Source: an uncultured Prevotellaceae bacterium
GTDB lineage: Bacteria > Bacteroidota > Bacteroidia > Bacteroidales > Bacteroidaceae
Reading direction: 5' to 3'
NCBI GenBank assembly: GCA_946186505.1
Contig: CAMHNI010000017.1
Location: forward strand, 1-58,354
Length of the DNA: 58,354 nucleotides
The position numbers and the translations under genes were made by a program. Positions 46,762 to 56,379 of this stretch are shown here, piece after piece. The first letter of the stretch is position 1, and every line of letters starts with the position of its first letter. The notes below the pieces were generated by a model. It was not told the origin of the DNA. It worked only from the letters and a program-made list of their open reading frames with translations, and did not search any database.

Positions 46762-48939
46762 ATGAATAAAAGACTGACAGCGGTGTGGCTGGCATTATGT
46801 GCGGTTGTGACTGTCGAAGCACAACGGACTGATGACGTGTGGCGTCAGGACAGCCTGCAGGAGGTGGTGGTGACGGGAACCGGCACGCAGCACCTCCTGA
46901 AGGATGCGCCTGTGCAGACGGAGGTCATCACGCAGAAGATGTTGCGACAGTATGGCGGCAAGAGTTTAGAGGATATCCTTGCAGGCCTGACGGCATCGTT
47001 TGCCTTTGCCGAAGGGGATATGGGTTCGCAGATGCAACTGAACGGTTTGGGCAACAACTACATCCTGATACTCATCGACGGCAAGCGCATTCACGGTGAT
47101 GTGGGTGGCGAGAACGACCTCGGATTGATTGACCCGCACAATATTGAGAAGATAGAGATTGTAAAGGGAGCCCAGAGTGCGCTCTATGGCAGCGATGCGA
47201 TGGCTGGCGTCATCAACATCATCACCAAGAGACATACCGAGAAAGGGGTCTATGCCGACAACACCACGCGCTACGGAACGCACAACGACCTCCGCCAGCA
47301 CAACAGTGTGGCATTTGCTTTTGGCAAGCTGACCTCCCAGACCAACTTCCAGTTGCAGCGTAATGACGGTTGGCAGAATACAACTGAAGAATTTGCCGAG
47401 GCGATGGTGTTGACTGACAGCAAGAATAAGACGGTGAATAAATTCAGGAACTGGCAGATAGCCGAACGTCTTACCTACCGCCTGACGCCCAATACCCAAC
47501 TGTATGCTGAGGGTTCCTATTATAAGAAGAACATCTGCCGCCCTCAGGACGGTATGCATCCCAGTTGCGATGTCTATACTTACGATTTGCGATACAATAA
47601 TGCATCAGCGTCTATAGGTGGGAAATGGAATCCTGGTGGTAAAAAGGATGTCATCACGCTCGATATAGACTGGAACAAGCATGCATATTATTACGACTAT
47701 ACAAAAGGCACGTATGAGTATGTATTGCTAAAGGGCGAGGAATACGGAGATATGGACGGAGAATGGTATTCTGTACTGATGAAACCAGGACAGAGTAAGT
47801 TGCAGAGCGACCAACAGCGCCTGATGGGACAGATGAAAGGCATCTTCTATCTGCCATACGGGAATACGTTGAACGCAGGTGCAGAATACCGCTATGACTA
47901 TCTGAAGGCCCCTGACAGGACAGAAACAGGCACAGCCAGTGACCGCACGGCAGCGCTCTATGTGCAAGACGAGTTTGATAGGCTGAAATGGCTGAATATC
48001 ACAGCAGGACTCCGTCTTGTGGAAAATCGCAGTTTCGGCTTCCGTCTGACGCCCAAAGTCAGCGCTATGTTGTCTGTTGACGACTTCCGTTTCAGGGTCG
48101 GTTGGAGCCAGGGCTTCAAGACGCCGACGGTCAAGGAGCTGCACTACCGTTATCTGCATGTTATGGGCAGTAGCACGTTCTTCAATATAGGTAATACTAA
48201 TCTGAATCCGCAGACCAGCAACTATTATTCTGCCAATGCGGAGTATCGCGGTCGCAGGGTAACTGCATCCGTCACTGGCTATCTGAACCGGCTCGACAAT
48301 ATGATAGCGCTGGTGAACGTGCCTGTGGGTGAGATTCCCGCTGGCATCACCACCGCTTATCTGGGCGACGGTAGTAGTAATGTTCAGGCGCGCATGTATA
48401 AGAATATGGATGACGCGCGTACCTGTGGCTTGGATGTCACGCTGTCATATAAGGTGATGACAGGCCTGACGCTCAATGCCGCCTACAGTTACCTTGACAC
48501 TAAAGCCCACCTCTATGATGCCTCCAAAGACAGAAAGTCCACTGTCGTCATCGATGGCACAGCCCACCATAAATGGAACGCCTCGGCGATGTACAACCAT
48601 TCGTTCAGTCCATTATACACGCTGGGCATCAGTCTTTCAGGTCGTGGCAGCAGCACCCGCTTCTACGAGAACAACGGCAACGGCATGGCGTTCCAGATAT
48701 GGCGCATCAACACCACCCACGACCTAGGCCGGCAGAACCGGATGCTGGCGTACCGTTTAGAGCTGGGCGTTGACAACATCTTCAACTATGTTGACCGCAC
48801 CATGCGCCCCTATCATCTGGGTAACAATACTTCTGGAACGACGGTCTTTGGCACTTTCGGCATCAAATTTAATTACGGCAAAAGAGTTAAACAACATAAT
48901 TTATCCACTAAACAAACATCAAACAATGAAGAAGATTAA
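46762..48939 (+). CDS. TonB-dependent outer-membrane receptor (BtuB-like)
   Basis: A 725-residue receptor. It has a signal peptide (MNKRLTAVWLALCAVVTVEA), a TonB-box-like region (DSLQEVVVTGTG), a plug domain (residues about 45-160, with LNGLGNNYILILIDGKRIHG and LYGSDAMAGVINIITK) and a 22-strand barrel ending in GTFGIKFNYG plus a short polar tail. Control by a cobalamin riboswitch and the small-ligand (BtuB) type of plug, with no SusC-like N-terminal extension, point to a corrinoid or corrin precursor as substrate. It overlaps the CbiK gene by 14 bp. No BtuG or BtuFCD gene is adjacent. Confidence 0.9.
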   Translation: MNKRLTAVWLALCAVVTVEAQRTDDVWRQDSLQEVVVTGTGTQHLLKDAPVQTEVITQKMLRQYGGKSLEDILAGLTASFAFAEGDMGSQMQLNGLGNNYILILIDGKRIHGDVGGENDLGLIDPHNIEKIEIVKGAQSALYGSDAMAGVINIITKRHTEKGVYADNTTRYGTHNDLRQHNSVAFAFGKLTSQTNFQLQRNDGWQNTTEEFAEAMVLTDSKNKTVNKFRNWQIAERLTYRLTPNTQLYAEGSYYKKNICRPQDGMHPSCDVYTYDLRYNNASASIGGKWNPGGKKDVITLDIDWNKHAYYYDYTKGTYEYVLLKGEEYGDMDGEWYSVLMKPGQSKLQSDQQRLMGQMKGIFYLPYGNTLNAGAEYRYDYLKAPDRTETGTASDRTAALYVQDEFDRLKWLNITAGLRLVENRSFGFRLTPKVSAMLSVDDFRFRVGWSQGFKTPTVKELHYRYLHVMGSSTFFNIGNTNLNPQTSNYYSANAEYRGRRVTASVTGYLNRLDNMIALVNVPVGEIPAGITTAYLGDGSSNVQARMYKNMDDARTCGLDVTLSYKVMTGLTLNAAYSYLDTKAHLYDASKDRKSTVVIDGTAHHKWNASAMYNHSFSPLYTLGISLSGRGSSTRFYENNGNGMAFQIWRINTTHDLGRQNRMLAYRLELGVDNIFNYVDRTMRPYHLGNNTSGTTVFGTFGIKFNYGKRVKQHNLSTKQTSNNEED

Positions 48940-50059
48940 GTCTTTTATCATGGCTACGATGGCAATTGCCTTGGTAGCCCCAACGTTCACTGCATGTAGT
49001 AGTGACGATGATGACAACAAAACGGTTGAGAACATCGTTTCCGAGTTCTCTGTCAACGACAAGATGGTGGCTGACCAAAAGGCCAAGTCTGGAAAAAATG
49101 TCGCAGTGCTGCTGGTAGCCTTCGGCTCTACTTGGAACAATGCCTTTCAGGCCTTCGACAAGACCAAGGCTGCCTACGAGGCCGCTTTCCCGCAGGCCGA
49201 TGTCTATGTCTGCTTCTCCAGCGACATCTGCATCAACCGTGCCAGTGTAGGTGAGAACACCGATGACAATGGTAACATCGTGAAACGCGACTACTACGAG
49301 CCCCGCTATCTGTTGCACGCCATCGGTGCTGCTAAGTACAGCAAGATCTACGTGCAGTCGCTGCAGGTCATCCCTGGCGAGGAGTTTGCCGCTGTGGTTG
49401 CCAGCGTGAAGAAGTTCATGAACAACGGCTATCTGGCCAGTGCCCACTTGGATGACGCTTATCTGGCTAAGTTAGCCGAGGATGAAGCCATCTTCCTCGG
49501 CATGCCTCTGCTGAACAATCCCGATGTTGACGTGCCCGAGGTTGCCAGGCAGCTGAATGCCCTCTATGCCTCTGAGGCTCAGCAGGGTGTTGTCGCCTTC
49601 ATGGGTCACGGCAACCCCGACACCTACGACACCTTCAAGGCTAACGTCCGTTACGAACAGCTGGAGGAAGAACTGCAGAAGTTCAGCCCCAACTACTTTG
49701 TGGGTACTGTCGATATGCCTGACAACTACAAGCAGGACGTGCTGGCTCGCATGAAGGCTAAGGGCATCAATAACGGTAAAGTCCATCTCCACGCCCTGAT
49801 GTCTATTGCCGGTGACCACGCTCACAACGATATGGCTGGCGAAGGCGACGAGTACTGGGATGCAAGCGATGAAGAGTCCGAGGACAACAGCTGGTTCGAG
49901 TTCTTCAGTCACAAGGGCTATAACGCAACCGTTCCCCTCTCAGGCAAGCACCCCCAGGGCCTTCTGGAACTCTCTGGCGTTCTGAATGTATGGATTAACC
50001 ACACCAAGAATGCTGAGTTCCTGGAGGATGCTTATCACTCCATGTATCCAGAGGAGTGA
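48926..50059 (+). CDS. cbiK: Lipoprotein sirohydrochlorin cobaltochelatase (CbiK family)
   Basis: A 377-residue CbiK-family protein. A lipoprotein signal ends in APTFTACSS, followed by an acidic, flexible stretch (SDDDDNK), which marks export and possibly surface display. The chelatase fold follows: VAVLLVAFGSTWNNAFQAF, IYVQSLQVIPGEEF, FMGHGNPDTYD with a conserved His (about 227) and MSIAGDHAHNDMAG with a second (about 297). Classical CbiK inserts cobalt in the cytoplasm; an exported form next to TonB receptors more probably binds or metallates tetrapyrroles during uptake. It is coupled to the upstream receptor by overlap and followed by a second receptor after 31 bp. Confidence 0.9.
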   Translation: MKKIKSFIMATMAIALVAPTFTACSSDDDDNKTVENIVSEFSVNDKMVADQKAKSGKNVAVLLVAFGSTWNNAFQAFDKTKAAYEAAFPQADVYVCFSSDICINRASVGENTDDNGNIVKRDYYEPRYLLHAIGAAKYSKIYVQSLQVIPGEEFAAVVASVKKFMNNGYLASAHLDDAYLAKLAEDEAIFLGMPLLNNPDVDVPEVARQLNALYASEAQQGVVAFMGHGNPDTYDTFKANVRYEQLEEELQKFSPNYFVGTVDMPDNYKQDVLARMKAKGINNGKVHLHALMSIAGDHAHNDMAGEGDEYWDASDEESEDNSWFEFFSHKGYNATVPLSGKHPQGLLELSGVLNVWINHTKNAEFLEDAYHSMYPEE

Positions 50060-50094
50060 AGAGTTTGGAGTGAAGAGTTTGGAGTGAAAAGTGA
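50053..50094. repeat. Three tandem 14-bp repeats spanning the cbiK stop and the next start
   Basis: GGAGTGAAGAGTTT at 50053 and 50067 and the variant GGAGTGAAAAGTGA at 50081. The first supplies the TGA stop of cbiK (50057-50059); the third supplies the GTG start of the next gene (50091). Confidence 0.75.
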
Positions 50095-52154
50095 GAAAAA
50101 TCATTGTTATTTTCGCGGCACTCCTTTCGGGGAGTGCCGCTTTCCCGCAAATCCACACGATGACTCGCAAAGACTCATCGGTGGTTAATCGTACTTATAA
50201 TCTGAATCCCGTGGTAGTGACAGGCTCAGGCCATCACCAGCGCCTGAAATCGACTGCTACGCCTGTCCATGTGCTTTCAGCACAGGAAATCCATGAGCAG
50301 GGTATCAGCACCTTTGACGCTGCCTTGACACGTATGATGCCTCAGGTGTCGATGGCTCCCAACTCCATGGGAACTTTCCTGAGAATGAACGGATTGGGAA
50401 ACAAATACATCCTGATTCTCATCAATGGCCAGAAGCTGTCGGGCGACATCTCAAACAATGTTGACCTGAACCGCATCAATATGGCTCGCGTGAAGCGTAT
50501 CGAGGTGCTCGATGGGGCTGCGTCGTCACTCTACGGGAGTGATGCTATTGCTGGTGTCATTAACATCATCACTGACCAGCCTACCCAGAATCTGGTCAGC
50601 GTTACCAGTGACACCCGCGTTTCGGGATACGGCCAGCTGACAGAGGCTGTCAGCCTTGATGTCTATAAGAATGGATTCGGTTCCTATACTTCGTACAGCC
50701 ATGACCGTGCAGACAGCTATCAGACGAATGACCTGGAATACGTAAAAGGATCTGACACTGAAACGCAAAGAACCGTTGCACCGCTCTTCACGGGCTATCG
50801 TTCGAATGTCTTCGGCCAGAAGTTTACCTATGCCGCTAATGACAACCTGGCATTGAACGCCGGCCTGGACTATTCCTACAAAATCACCGACCGCCCAGAG
50901 ACCCGTAGCGACATAACAGGAGGTACTGACTACGAGATGCGCTACAAGGGATTCCGCTGGAATGTCGGAGGTATCTACAAGTTCTCAAGCCGTAACTCGT
51001 TACAGGCTGACTTCACCGTCGATCGTTTCCGCTATGGCAAGGAATACGATGTGGAGACTAAGGCCTATGCGGTTGGCGATTATGTACAGTCAAAGAAACA
51101 GCGCCTGATGGAAGGCCAGATGAAGGCTGTACTCGGACTGACAGACAATTCCACGACTATTGTCGGAGCCGACTGGCGCAAGGACTATCTGACTGCCACT
51201 TCAGGCAATATCCAGCAGAACGTCTATACGCTTGCTGCCTATGCCCAGCATGAGATAACACTGGTCAGAGACCTGACAGCTACCCTCGGACTGCGCCTGA
51301 CACACCATGAGACCTTCGACCAGCATTTCACCCCGAAGGCCACACTGATGTATGCTCCTGGCGACTTCAGGCTACGTGCCACCTATTCGGCCGGCTTCCG
51401 CGCGCCTGGACTCGATGAACTTTACTATCACTATTTCTCCGTCAACCGGGGGAAGGCCCAGATCAGTTTCGGCAACCAGCAACTCTCACCTGAAAAGAGC
51501 CACTATGTGGCACTGAACGCGGAATACCGCACACAGATTGTTGCTGTAAGTGTGACTGGCTACCTGAACCGTATCAGCGATATGGTGGTGAAACAGAGTG
51601 TTGACGTGGATGAGGCTTCGCTGTCCATGCTGGCGAAGGAGTTTCCTGAAATGACTGTCGACCAAGCATCAAAACTGGAGCGCTATACGCTTTATCAGAA
51701 TAGTGACAAGGGTGACGTAAAGGGCTTGCAGCTGAATGTCTCGGCCAACATATTCCAAGGCTTCAACCTCTCGGCCAATTATGCCTATACCTACGCCCGG
51801 ACTAAAAGTGGTGATGAATGGACTCCGCTGGAACGTAGCATGCGACATGCTGCCACCGTTGCAGCCAACTACCATCGCTCATGGGGCAGATATGGGCTGA
51901 ATGTCAACCTGAACGGGCGTCTGCAGTCGAAGACCTATTATCCGGCCTATGAGGATGCTCCTGGCTATGGTGTATGGAACCTGCATACCACGCACAGCTT
52001 TGACTGCCTGCGGTGGGCATACCTGGAGCCGAGTATCGGTATCGACAACATCTTCGACAAGGTTGACAGCCGTATAGACTCTTCTAATCGTAAATATGCG
52101 CTTTATAGCCCTGGCATGATGCTGGTAGCAGGGCTGAAGGTGAAGTTGAAATAA
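50091..52154 (+). CDS. Second TonB-dependent receptor of the CbiK locus
   Basis: A 687-residue receptor with a GTG start at 50091, supported by the signal peptide RKIIVIFAALLSGSAAFPQ. The TonB-box-like NLNPVVVTGSG is followed by a plug (VHVLSAQEIHEQGISTFDAA; LNGLGNKYILILINGQKLSG-like; LYGSDAIAGVINIIT) and a barrel ending LYSPGMMLVAGLKVKLK. The plug is close in style to the first receptor, so the two are probably paralogues for related ligands, with CbiK between them. The transcript may come from the riboswitch promoter, as no other is seen in the 31-bp gap. Confidence 0.9.
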   Translation: MRKIIVIFAALLSGSAAFPQIHTMTRKDSSVVNRTYNLNPVVVTGSGHHQRLKSTATPVHVLSAQEIHEQGISTFDAALTRMMPQVSMAPNSMGTFLRMNGLGNKYILILINGQKLSGDISNNVDLNRINMARVKRIEVLDGAASSLYGSDAIAGVINIITDQPTQNLVSVTSDTRVSGYGQLTEAVSLDVYKNGFGSYTSYSHDRADSYQTNDLEYVKGSDTETQRTVAPLFTGYRSNVFGQKFTYAANDNLALNAGLDYSYKITDRPETRSDITGGTDYEMRYKGFRWNVGGIYKFSSRNSLQADFTVDRFRYGKEYDVETKAYAVGDYVQSKKQRLMEGQMKAVLGLTDNSTTIVGADWRKDYLTATSGNIQQNVYTLAAYAQHEITLVRDLTATLGLRLTHHETFDQHFTPKATLMYAPGDFRLRATYSAGFRAPGLDELYYHYFSVNRGKAQISFGNQQLSPEKSHYVALNAEYRTQIVAVSVTGYLNRISDMVVKQSVDVDEASLSMLAKEFPEMTVDQASKLERYTLYQNSDKGDVKGLQLNVSANIFQGFNLSANYAYTYARTKSGDEWTPLERSMRHAATVAANYHRSWGRYGLNVNLNGRLQSKTYYPAYEDAPGYGVWNLHTTHSFDCLRWAYLEPSIGIDNIFDKVDSRIDSSNRKYALYSPGMMLVAGLKVKLK

Positions 52155-52184
52155 GTATTGTGTATTATATTATATAGGTAGAAG

Positions 52185-52218
52185 AAGGAGGCCAGTCGCG
52201 AGACTATACCTCCTTTTT
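52185..52218 (+). terminator. Terminator after the second TonB receptor
   Basis: AAGGAGG (52185-52191) pairs with CCTCCTT (52209-52215), with an inner AGTC/GACT pair, followed by a T-run. Confidence 0.7.
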
Positions 52219-52285
52219 CTTATGCATAAATCATTTTTCAAGGTGATTATATCAAAAAAGAGATGCCCGGCCGCAAAATATTGTG

Positions 52286-52293
52286 TAATTTTG
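52286..52293 (+). promoter_or_regulatory. -7 box of rhaBA
   Basis: TAATTTTG, 43 bp before the rhaB start. No operator for the AraC protein could be recognised by eye. Confidence 0.5.
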
Positions 52294-52336
52294 CACACGT
52301 AATACTAAAGACGCTAATTCTTTTACTAAAACAGAT

Positions 52337-53815
52337 ATGGAATCTAACCAATATTTCTTCGCCGTAGATTTGGGCGCTACCAGCGGCCGCACCATTATAG
52401 GAAACATCAGTGACGGACGTTTTTCGTTAGAGGAGGTGACACGTTTCCCCAACAACCTCATCGAGCAGGGTGGTCACTACTATTGGGATATACATGCCTT
52501 GTACTTTGAGATTATCCGCGGACTGAAGGAAGTGGCCCGTCGTGGCCTGGAGATCACCTCTATAGGCATCGACACGTGGGGCGTTGATTTCGTGTTCATT
52601 GGCGACGACGGTGCTATCCTCAGGAATCCGCGTGCTTATCGCGACCCCATCACCTTCGACGCAATGGATGACTATCTGAAGCATGTCATCTCGAAGAAGG
52701 AGGTGTATGACGTGACAGGTATCCAGTTTATGAACTTCAACAGCATCTTCCAGCTCCATGCTATGAAGCAGGAGGGGAACACTGCCTTCCGTAACGCCGC
52801 GAAAATCCTGTTCGTCCCCGATGCCCTGTCGTGGATGCTCACGGGCAAGGAGGTATGCGAATACACCATCGCATCGACATCGCAGTTGCTCGACCCGCGT
52901 ACCAAGGAACTCGACGAGCGTCTGCTACAGTCGATAGGACTCACACGCTCTCAGTTCGGCCCTATGGTGCAGCCGGGAACGGTCATCGGCACGCTCACTG
53001 AAGAGGTGCAAAGGCTGACGGGCCTCGGCGCAGTACCGGTGATTGCCGTCGCCGGACACGACACGGGTGCTGCCGTTGCCGCTGTTCCTGCCAAGGACGA
53101 GCGGTTCGCCTACTTGTCGAGCGGTACCTGGAGCCTCATGGGCATAGAGACGAAGGATGCCATCATCAGCGACCTCAGCTATGAGCGCAACTTTACCAAC
53201 GAAGGCGGCATAGAGGGCACCACTCGCTTCCTGAAGAACATCTGTGGCATGTGGCTCTACGAGCGTTGCCGTTCAGAGTGGGGAGACGCCTCCCATCTCC
53301 CTTCCCATCAGGAGTTGCAGGGACAGGCCATGACCGTCGAGCCGTTCCGATCGCTTATCAATCCCGATGACCCGATGTTTGCCGCTCCCTCATCGATGAT
53401 TCAGGCTATTCAGCAGTACTGCCGCGACACCAACCAGTCCGTGCCAGAGACGCCAGCCGAAATCTGCCGCTGTATCTTCGACTCCCTTGCCCTCCGCTAT
53501 CGCCAGGTCTTTACCTGGTTGCAGGAATTTGCTCCTTTCAAACTGGAGACACTCCACATCATCGGCGGCGGCTCACTGAACAAGTTCCTCAATCAGTTCA
53601 CTGCCAACTCCACAGGTGCCATCGTTCTGGCAGGCCCGCAGGAGTGTACCGCCATCGGAAACATCATGCTCCAGGCCAAGGCTGCAAACATTGTTAAGGA
53701 CATTTGGCAGATGCGTGCCATCATCGCCAATAGCATCGAACTGGTGAAGTACGAACCGCAGGATAAGGATGCCTGGGATGCAGCCTACGAGAAATATCTT
53801 GGAATCATGAAATAA
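52337..53815 (+). CDS. rhaB: Rhamnulokinase
   Basis: A 492-residue FGGY-family kinase that phosphorylates L-rhamnulose. AVDLGATSGRTIIGNISDGR starts the ATPase fold. GIDTWGVDFVFIGDDG carries the catalytic Asp region, HDTGAAVAAVPAKDE and YLSSGTWSLMG the second half, and HIIGGGSLNKFLNQF the adenosine site. All look intact. rhaA follows 37 bp later. The lower-pathway aldolase (rhaD) is not in the window. Confidence 0.95.
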   Translation: MESNQYFFAVDLGATSGRTIIGNISDGRFSLEEVTRFPNNLIEQGGHYYWDIHALYFEIIRGLKEVARRGLEITSIGIDTWGVDFVFIGDDGAILRNPRAYRDPITFDAMDDYLKHVISKKEVYDVTGIQFMNFNSIFQLHAMKQEGNTAFRNAAKILFVPDALSWMLTGKEVCEYTIASTSQLLDPRTKELDERLLQSIGLTRSQFGPMVQPGTVIGTLTEEVQRLTGLGAVPVIAVAGHDTGAAVAAVPAKDERFAYLSSGTWSLMGIETKDAIISDLSYERNFTNEGGIEGTTRFLKNICGMWLYERCRSEWGDASHLPSHQELQGQAMTVEPFRSLINPDDPMFAAPSSMIQAIQQYCRDTNQSVPETPAEICRCIFDSLALRYRQVFTWLQEFAPFKLETLHIIGGGSLNKFLNQFTANSTGAIVLAGPQECTAIGNIMLQAKAANIVKDIWQMRAIIANSIELVKYEPQDKDAWDAAYEKYLGIMK

Positions 53816-53852
53816 CGGTATTACGAAATAACAAAATAACAAAACGCAAAAC

Positions 53853-55103
53853 ATGAAAGCAAATCTCATTGAACAGGCTTACGCCGTAGCCAAAGAACGC
53901 TACGCAGCCATTGGTGTCGATACTGACGCAGTACTTGACCAACTCCAGAAGCAGCAGCTCTCACTCCACTGCTGGCAGACCGACGACGTCGTTGGTTTCG
54001 AGCGCAACGAGGCCCTCTCGGGCGGCATCCAGACCACCGGCAACTATCCCGGCCGTGCCCGCACCATCGACGAAGTGCGCCAGGACATTGAGTTCGTCAA
54101 GACACTCCTCGGCGGTAACCACCGTCTGAACCTCCACGAGATCTACGGTGACTTTGGCGGCAAGTTCGTTGACCGCGACGAGTGTGGCGTAGAGCACTTC
54201 CAGAGTTGGATTGACTGGGCTAAGGAGAACAACATGAAGCTCGACTTCAACTCCACATCGTTCTCACACCCGAAGAGCGGCGACCTCACGCTGTCGAACC
54301 CCGACAAGGGCATCCGCGACTTCTGGATTGAGCACACCAAGCGCTGCCGCAAGATTGCCGATGCGATGGGTAAGGCTCAGAACGACCCCTGCATCATGAA
54401 CATCTGGGTGCACGACGGCATGAAGGACATTCCTGTGCAGCGCAAGAAGTACCGCGAGCTGCTCGCCGCCTCGCTCGACGAGATCATGGAAGAGAAGCTC
54501 GACTGGGTGAAGAATTGCTTCGAGGCCAAGCTCTTCGGCATCGGCCTGGAGAGCTACACCGTCGGCTCACACGACTTCTACACCGCCTACTGCGCTACCC
54601 GCAAGTGCATCTACACCCTCGACACCGGCCACTACGAGCCCACCGAGAACGTCTCTGACTTCGTATCCACACTCTTGATGTACGTCCCCGAGCTGATGCT
54701 CCACGTCAGCCGCCCCGTGCGCTGGGACTCCGACCACGTGACCATCATGAACGACCAGACGCTCGACCTCTTCAAGGAGCTCGTCCGCAGCGACGCCCTC
54801 GACCGTGCCCACGTCGGACTCGACTACTTCGACGCCAGCATCAACCGCATCGGTGCCTACATCATCGGCAGCCGCGCCACGCAGAAGTGCATCCTGCAGG
54901 CCATGCTCGAGCCGAAGCAGAAGCTGCGCGAGTATGAGGACAACGGCCAGTACTTCGAGCGCCTCGCCCTGATGGAGGAGGCCAAGTCGATGCCGTTCGG
55001 CGCCGTCTACGACTACTTCAACCTGAAGAATAACGTGCCCGTCGGCGAGGAGTTCATCGCTGCCATCCAGCAGTACGAGCGCGACGTCACCTCAAAGCGC
55101 TAA
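53853..55103 (+). CDS. rhaA: L-rhamnose isomerase
   Basis: A 416-residue TIM-barrel isomerase converting L-rhamnose to L-rhamnulose. Conserved stretches are WQTDDVVGFERNEALSGGIQ, GNHRLNLHEIYGDFGGKFVD and NIWVHDGMKDIPVQRKKYRE. Metal ligands lie in ESYTVGSHDFY, TLDTGHYEPTE and VGLDYFDASINRIGAYIIG. The length agrees with the Bacteroidetes type. It forms an operon with rhaB and has notably high G+C third positions compared with the neighbouring upstream genes, suggesting strong expression. It ends at a strong hairpin. Confidence 0.96.
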   Translation: MKANLIEQAYAVAKERYAAIGVDTDAVLDQLQKQQLSLHCWQTDDVVGFERNEALSGGIQTTGNYPGRARTIDEVRQDIEFVKTLLGGNHRLNLHEIYGDFGGKFVDRDECGVEHFQSWIDWAKENNMKLDFNSTSFSHPKSGDLTLSNPDKGIRDFWIEHTKRCRKIADAMGKAQNDPCIMNIWVHDGMKDIPVQRKKYRELLAASLDEIMEEKLDWVKNCFEAKLFGIGLESYTVGSHDFYTAYCATRKCIYTLDTGHYEPTENVSDFVSTLLMYVPELMLHVSRPVRWDSDHVTIMNDQTLDLFKELVRSDALDRAHVGLDYFDASINRIGAYIIGSRATQKCILQAMLEPKQKLREYEDNGQYFERLALMEEAKSMPFGAVYDYFNLKNNVPVGEEFIAAIQQYERDVTSKR

Positions 55104-55123
55104 ATCATCTTCCGCGATAACCA

Positions 55124-55165
55124 AAAACGGTAACGATAACAGTGTCATGTTATCGTTACCGTTTT
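55124..55165. terminator. Bidirectional terminator between rhaA and the thioredoxin-fold gene
   Basis: A perfect 17-bp stem, 55124-55140 AAAACGGTAACGATAAC with 55149-55165, 8-base loop. A-rich and T-rich stem ends suit both directions between convergent genes. Confidence 0.85.
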
Positions 55166-55202
55166 GGGTTGGATAATACAGTTTTTCCAGAGAGGCCGAT
55201 GA

Positions 55203-56357
55203 CTATAACAGCTTCTTTATCTCGCTATCCAAGTCTTCCATCTGGCTTGACCGCTTGACAAGGTTGTTCTGGCGGTCAATAAGGAAGAACTCTGGCAGCG
55301 TCGGAACATTGTATGACCTAAGCAGTGCCGAGTTGAGGCCCTCAGGGTCACGGACGCTGATCCAGGGTAGGGCATCGGTCATCTGTTTCCAGAAGTGCTC
55401 GTCGCTATCGAGTGATACCTGATAGATTTCCAGACCATGGGCATGATATTTGTTGTAATACTCGCGAAGTGATAGAATGCGCTTCGGGGAATCATCCCAC
55501 GCAAAGAGGTGGAAGTCGAGTATGACAACCTTGCCCTTCAGGTCGGTCAGCCGTTGCTGGCGACCTCGGTTGTCGGTTAGCTCAACTTCAATGACGCCTG
55601 ATTCTACCACTTTGTTGGGGTCTATCGATTGTGTCTGCCGACGCGACTCAAGTATGCGCACGTTCTTCATACCCTCGATGGCAATGTTATGAAGGTTCTC
55701 TCCGCGCTCGGCTCCTGGATGGAACGTGTCCCAACTGGTGGCCACGGCGGCAAACACCTTGACGTCATCGGGATTGTTCTTGGGATCAAAGATGAGCCAG
55801 GGACCGAGCGTTTGGAATAAAGCAAAGTAGGCATAGCTCTGATATGGCTCTTGGAAGATGTAGTCACGCTTCACCTCTTCCTTATATTCACGAATCATAC
55901 TCAACAGTGAGTCGCGCAATACGATACCCTGCAGACCGCCTTCGCGCTCTAACGCCATCGCACGCTCCTGAAGGGCTATCTGGCGGAGAGACAGCTCCTT
56001 GATTTTCTGATTGTTAGATGAACCTTCCACCTCATACTCGGTGGCCATCTCAGGGTACTGCGCACGTATGGTGACGGTCTCGGTCGAGTCTATGGCTACA
56101 TTGATAATCTGGTCACTGATACGCAGACGGTAGAACTCGGGGGCCTCTGTGGCATCACCAGTGAAAGCGAAATCGCCCTTGCTGCTTAGCCGGACAGAGT
56201 CGAGGGCCTTGATGCCGTTAAGGCCCACATTCTCAAAATACAGGACTGAGTCCTCGGCATTGACTATCTGACCCTCCACGCGGAACTTGTCGCCGCCGCA
56301 GGAAGCCAGCATGATGGCGGCTGCGAACGACAATACTATATTAACAGTTTTTTTCAT
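55203..56357 (-). CDS. Thioredoxin-fold lipoprotein without active-site cysteines
   Basis: A 384-residue lipoprotein. The start at 56357 gives a signal ending in MLASCGG. An N-terminal DUF4369-like domain (FRVEGQIVNAEDSVLYFENV) is followed by a helical linker (about 110-215) and a TlpA/AhpC-like thioredoxin fold (LKGKVVILDF, then LREYYNKYHAHGLEIYQVSL and YNVPTLPEFFLIDRQ with the cis-Pro). Where related proteins have WCxxC, this one reads LFAWDDSPKR, and the only cysteine in the mature protein is the lipidated one. It therefore cannot be a disulfide reductase and may be a binding or scaffold protein. It has its own promoter. Confidence 0.85.
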   Translation of the reverse strand: MKKTVNIVLSFAAAIMLASCGGDKFRVEGQIVNAEDSVLYFENVGLNGIKALDSVRLSSKGDFAFTGDATEAPEFYRLRISDQIINVAIDSTETVTIRAQYPEMATEYEVEGSSNNQKIKELSLRQIALQERAMALEREGGLQGIVLRDSLLSMIREYKEEVKRDYIFQEPYQSYAYFALFQTLGPWLIFDPKNNPDDVKVFAAVATSWDTFHPGAERGENLHNIAIEGMKNVRILESRRQTQSIDPNKVVESGVIEVELTDNRGRQQRLTDLKGKVVILDFHLFAWDDSPKRILSLREYYNKYHAHGLEIYQVSLDSDEHFWKQMTDALPWISVRDPEGLNSALLRSYNVPTLPEFFLIDRQNNLVKRSSQMEDLDSEIKKLL

Positions 56358-56379
56358 TGTCTTTTTCTGATTTTGGGTG

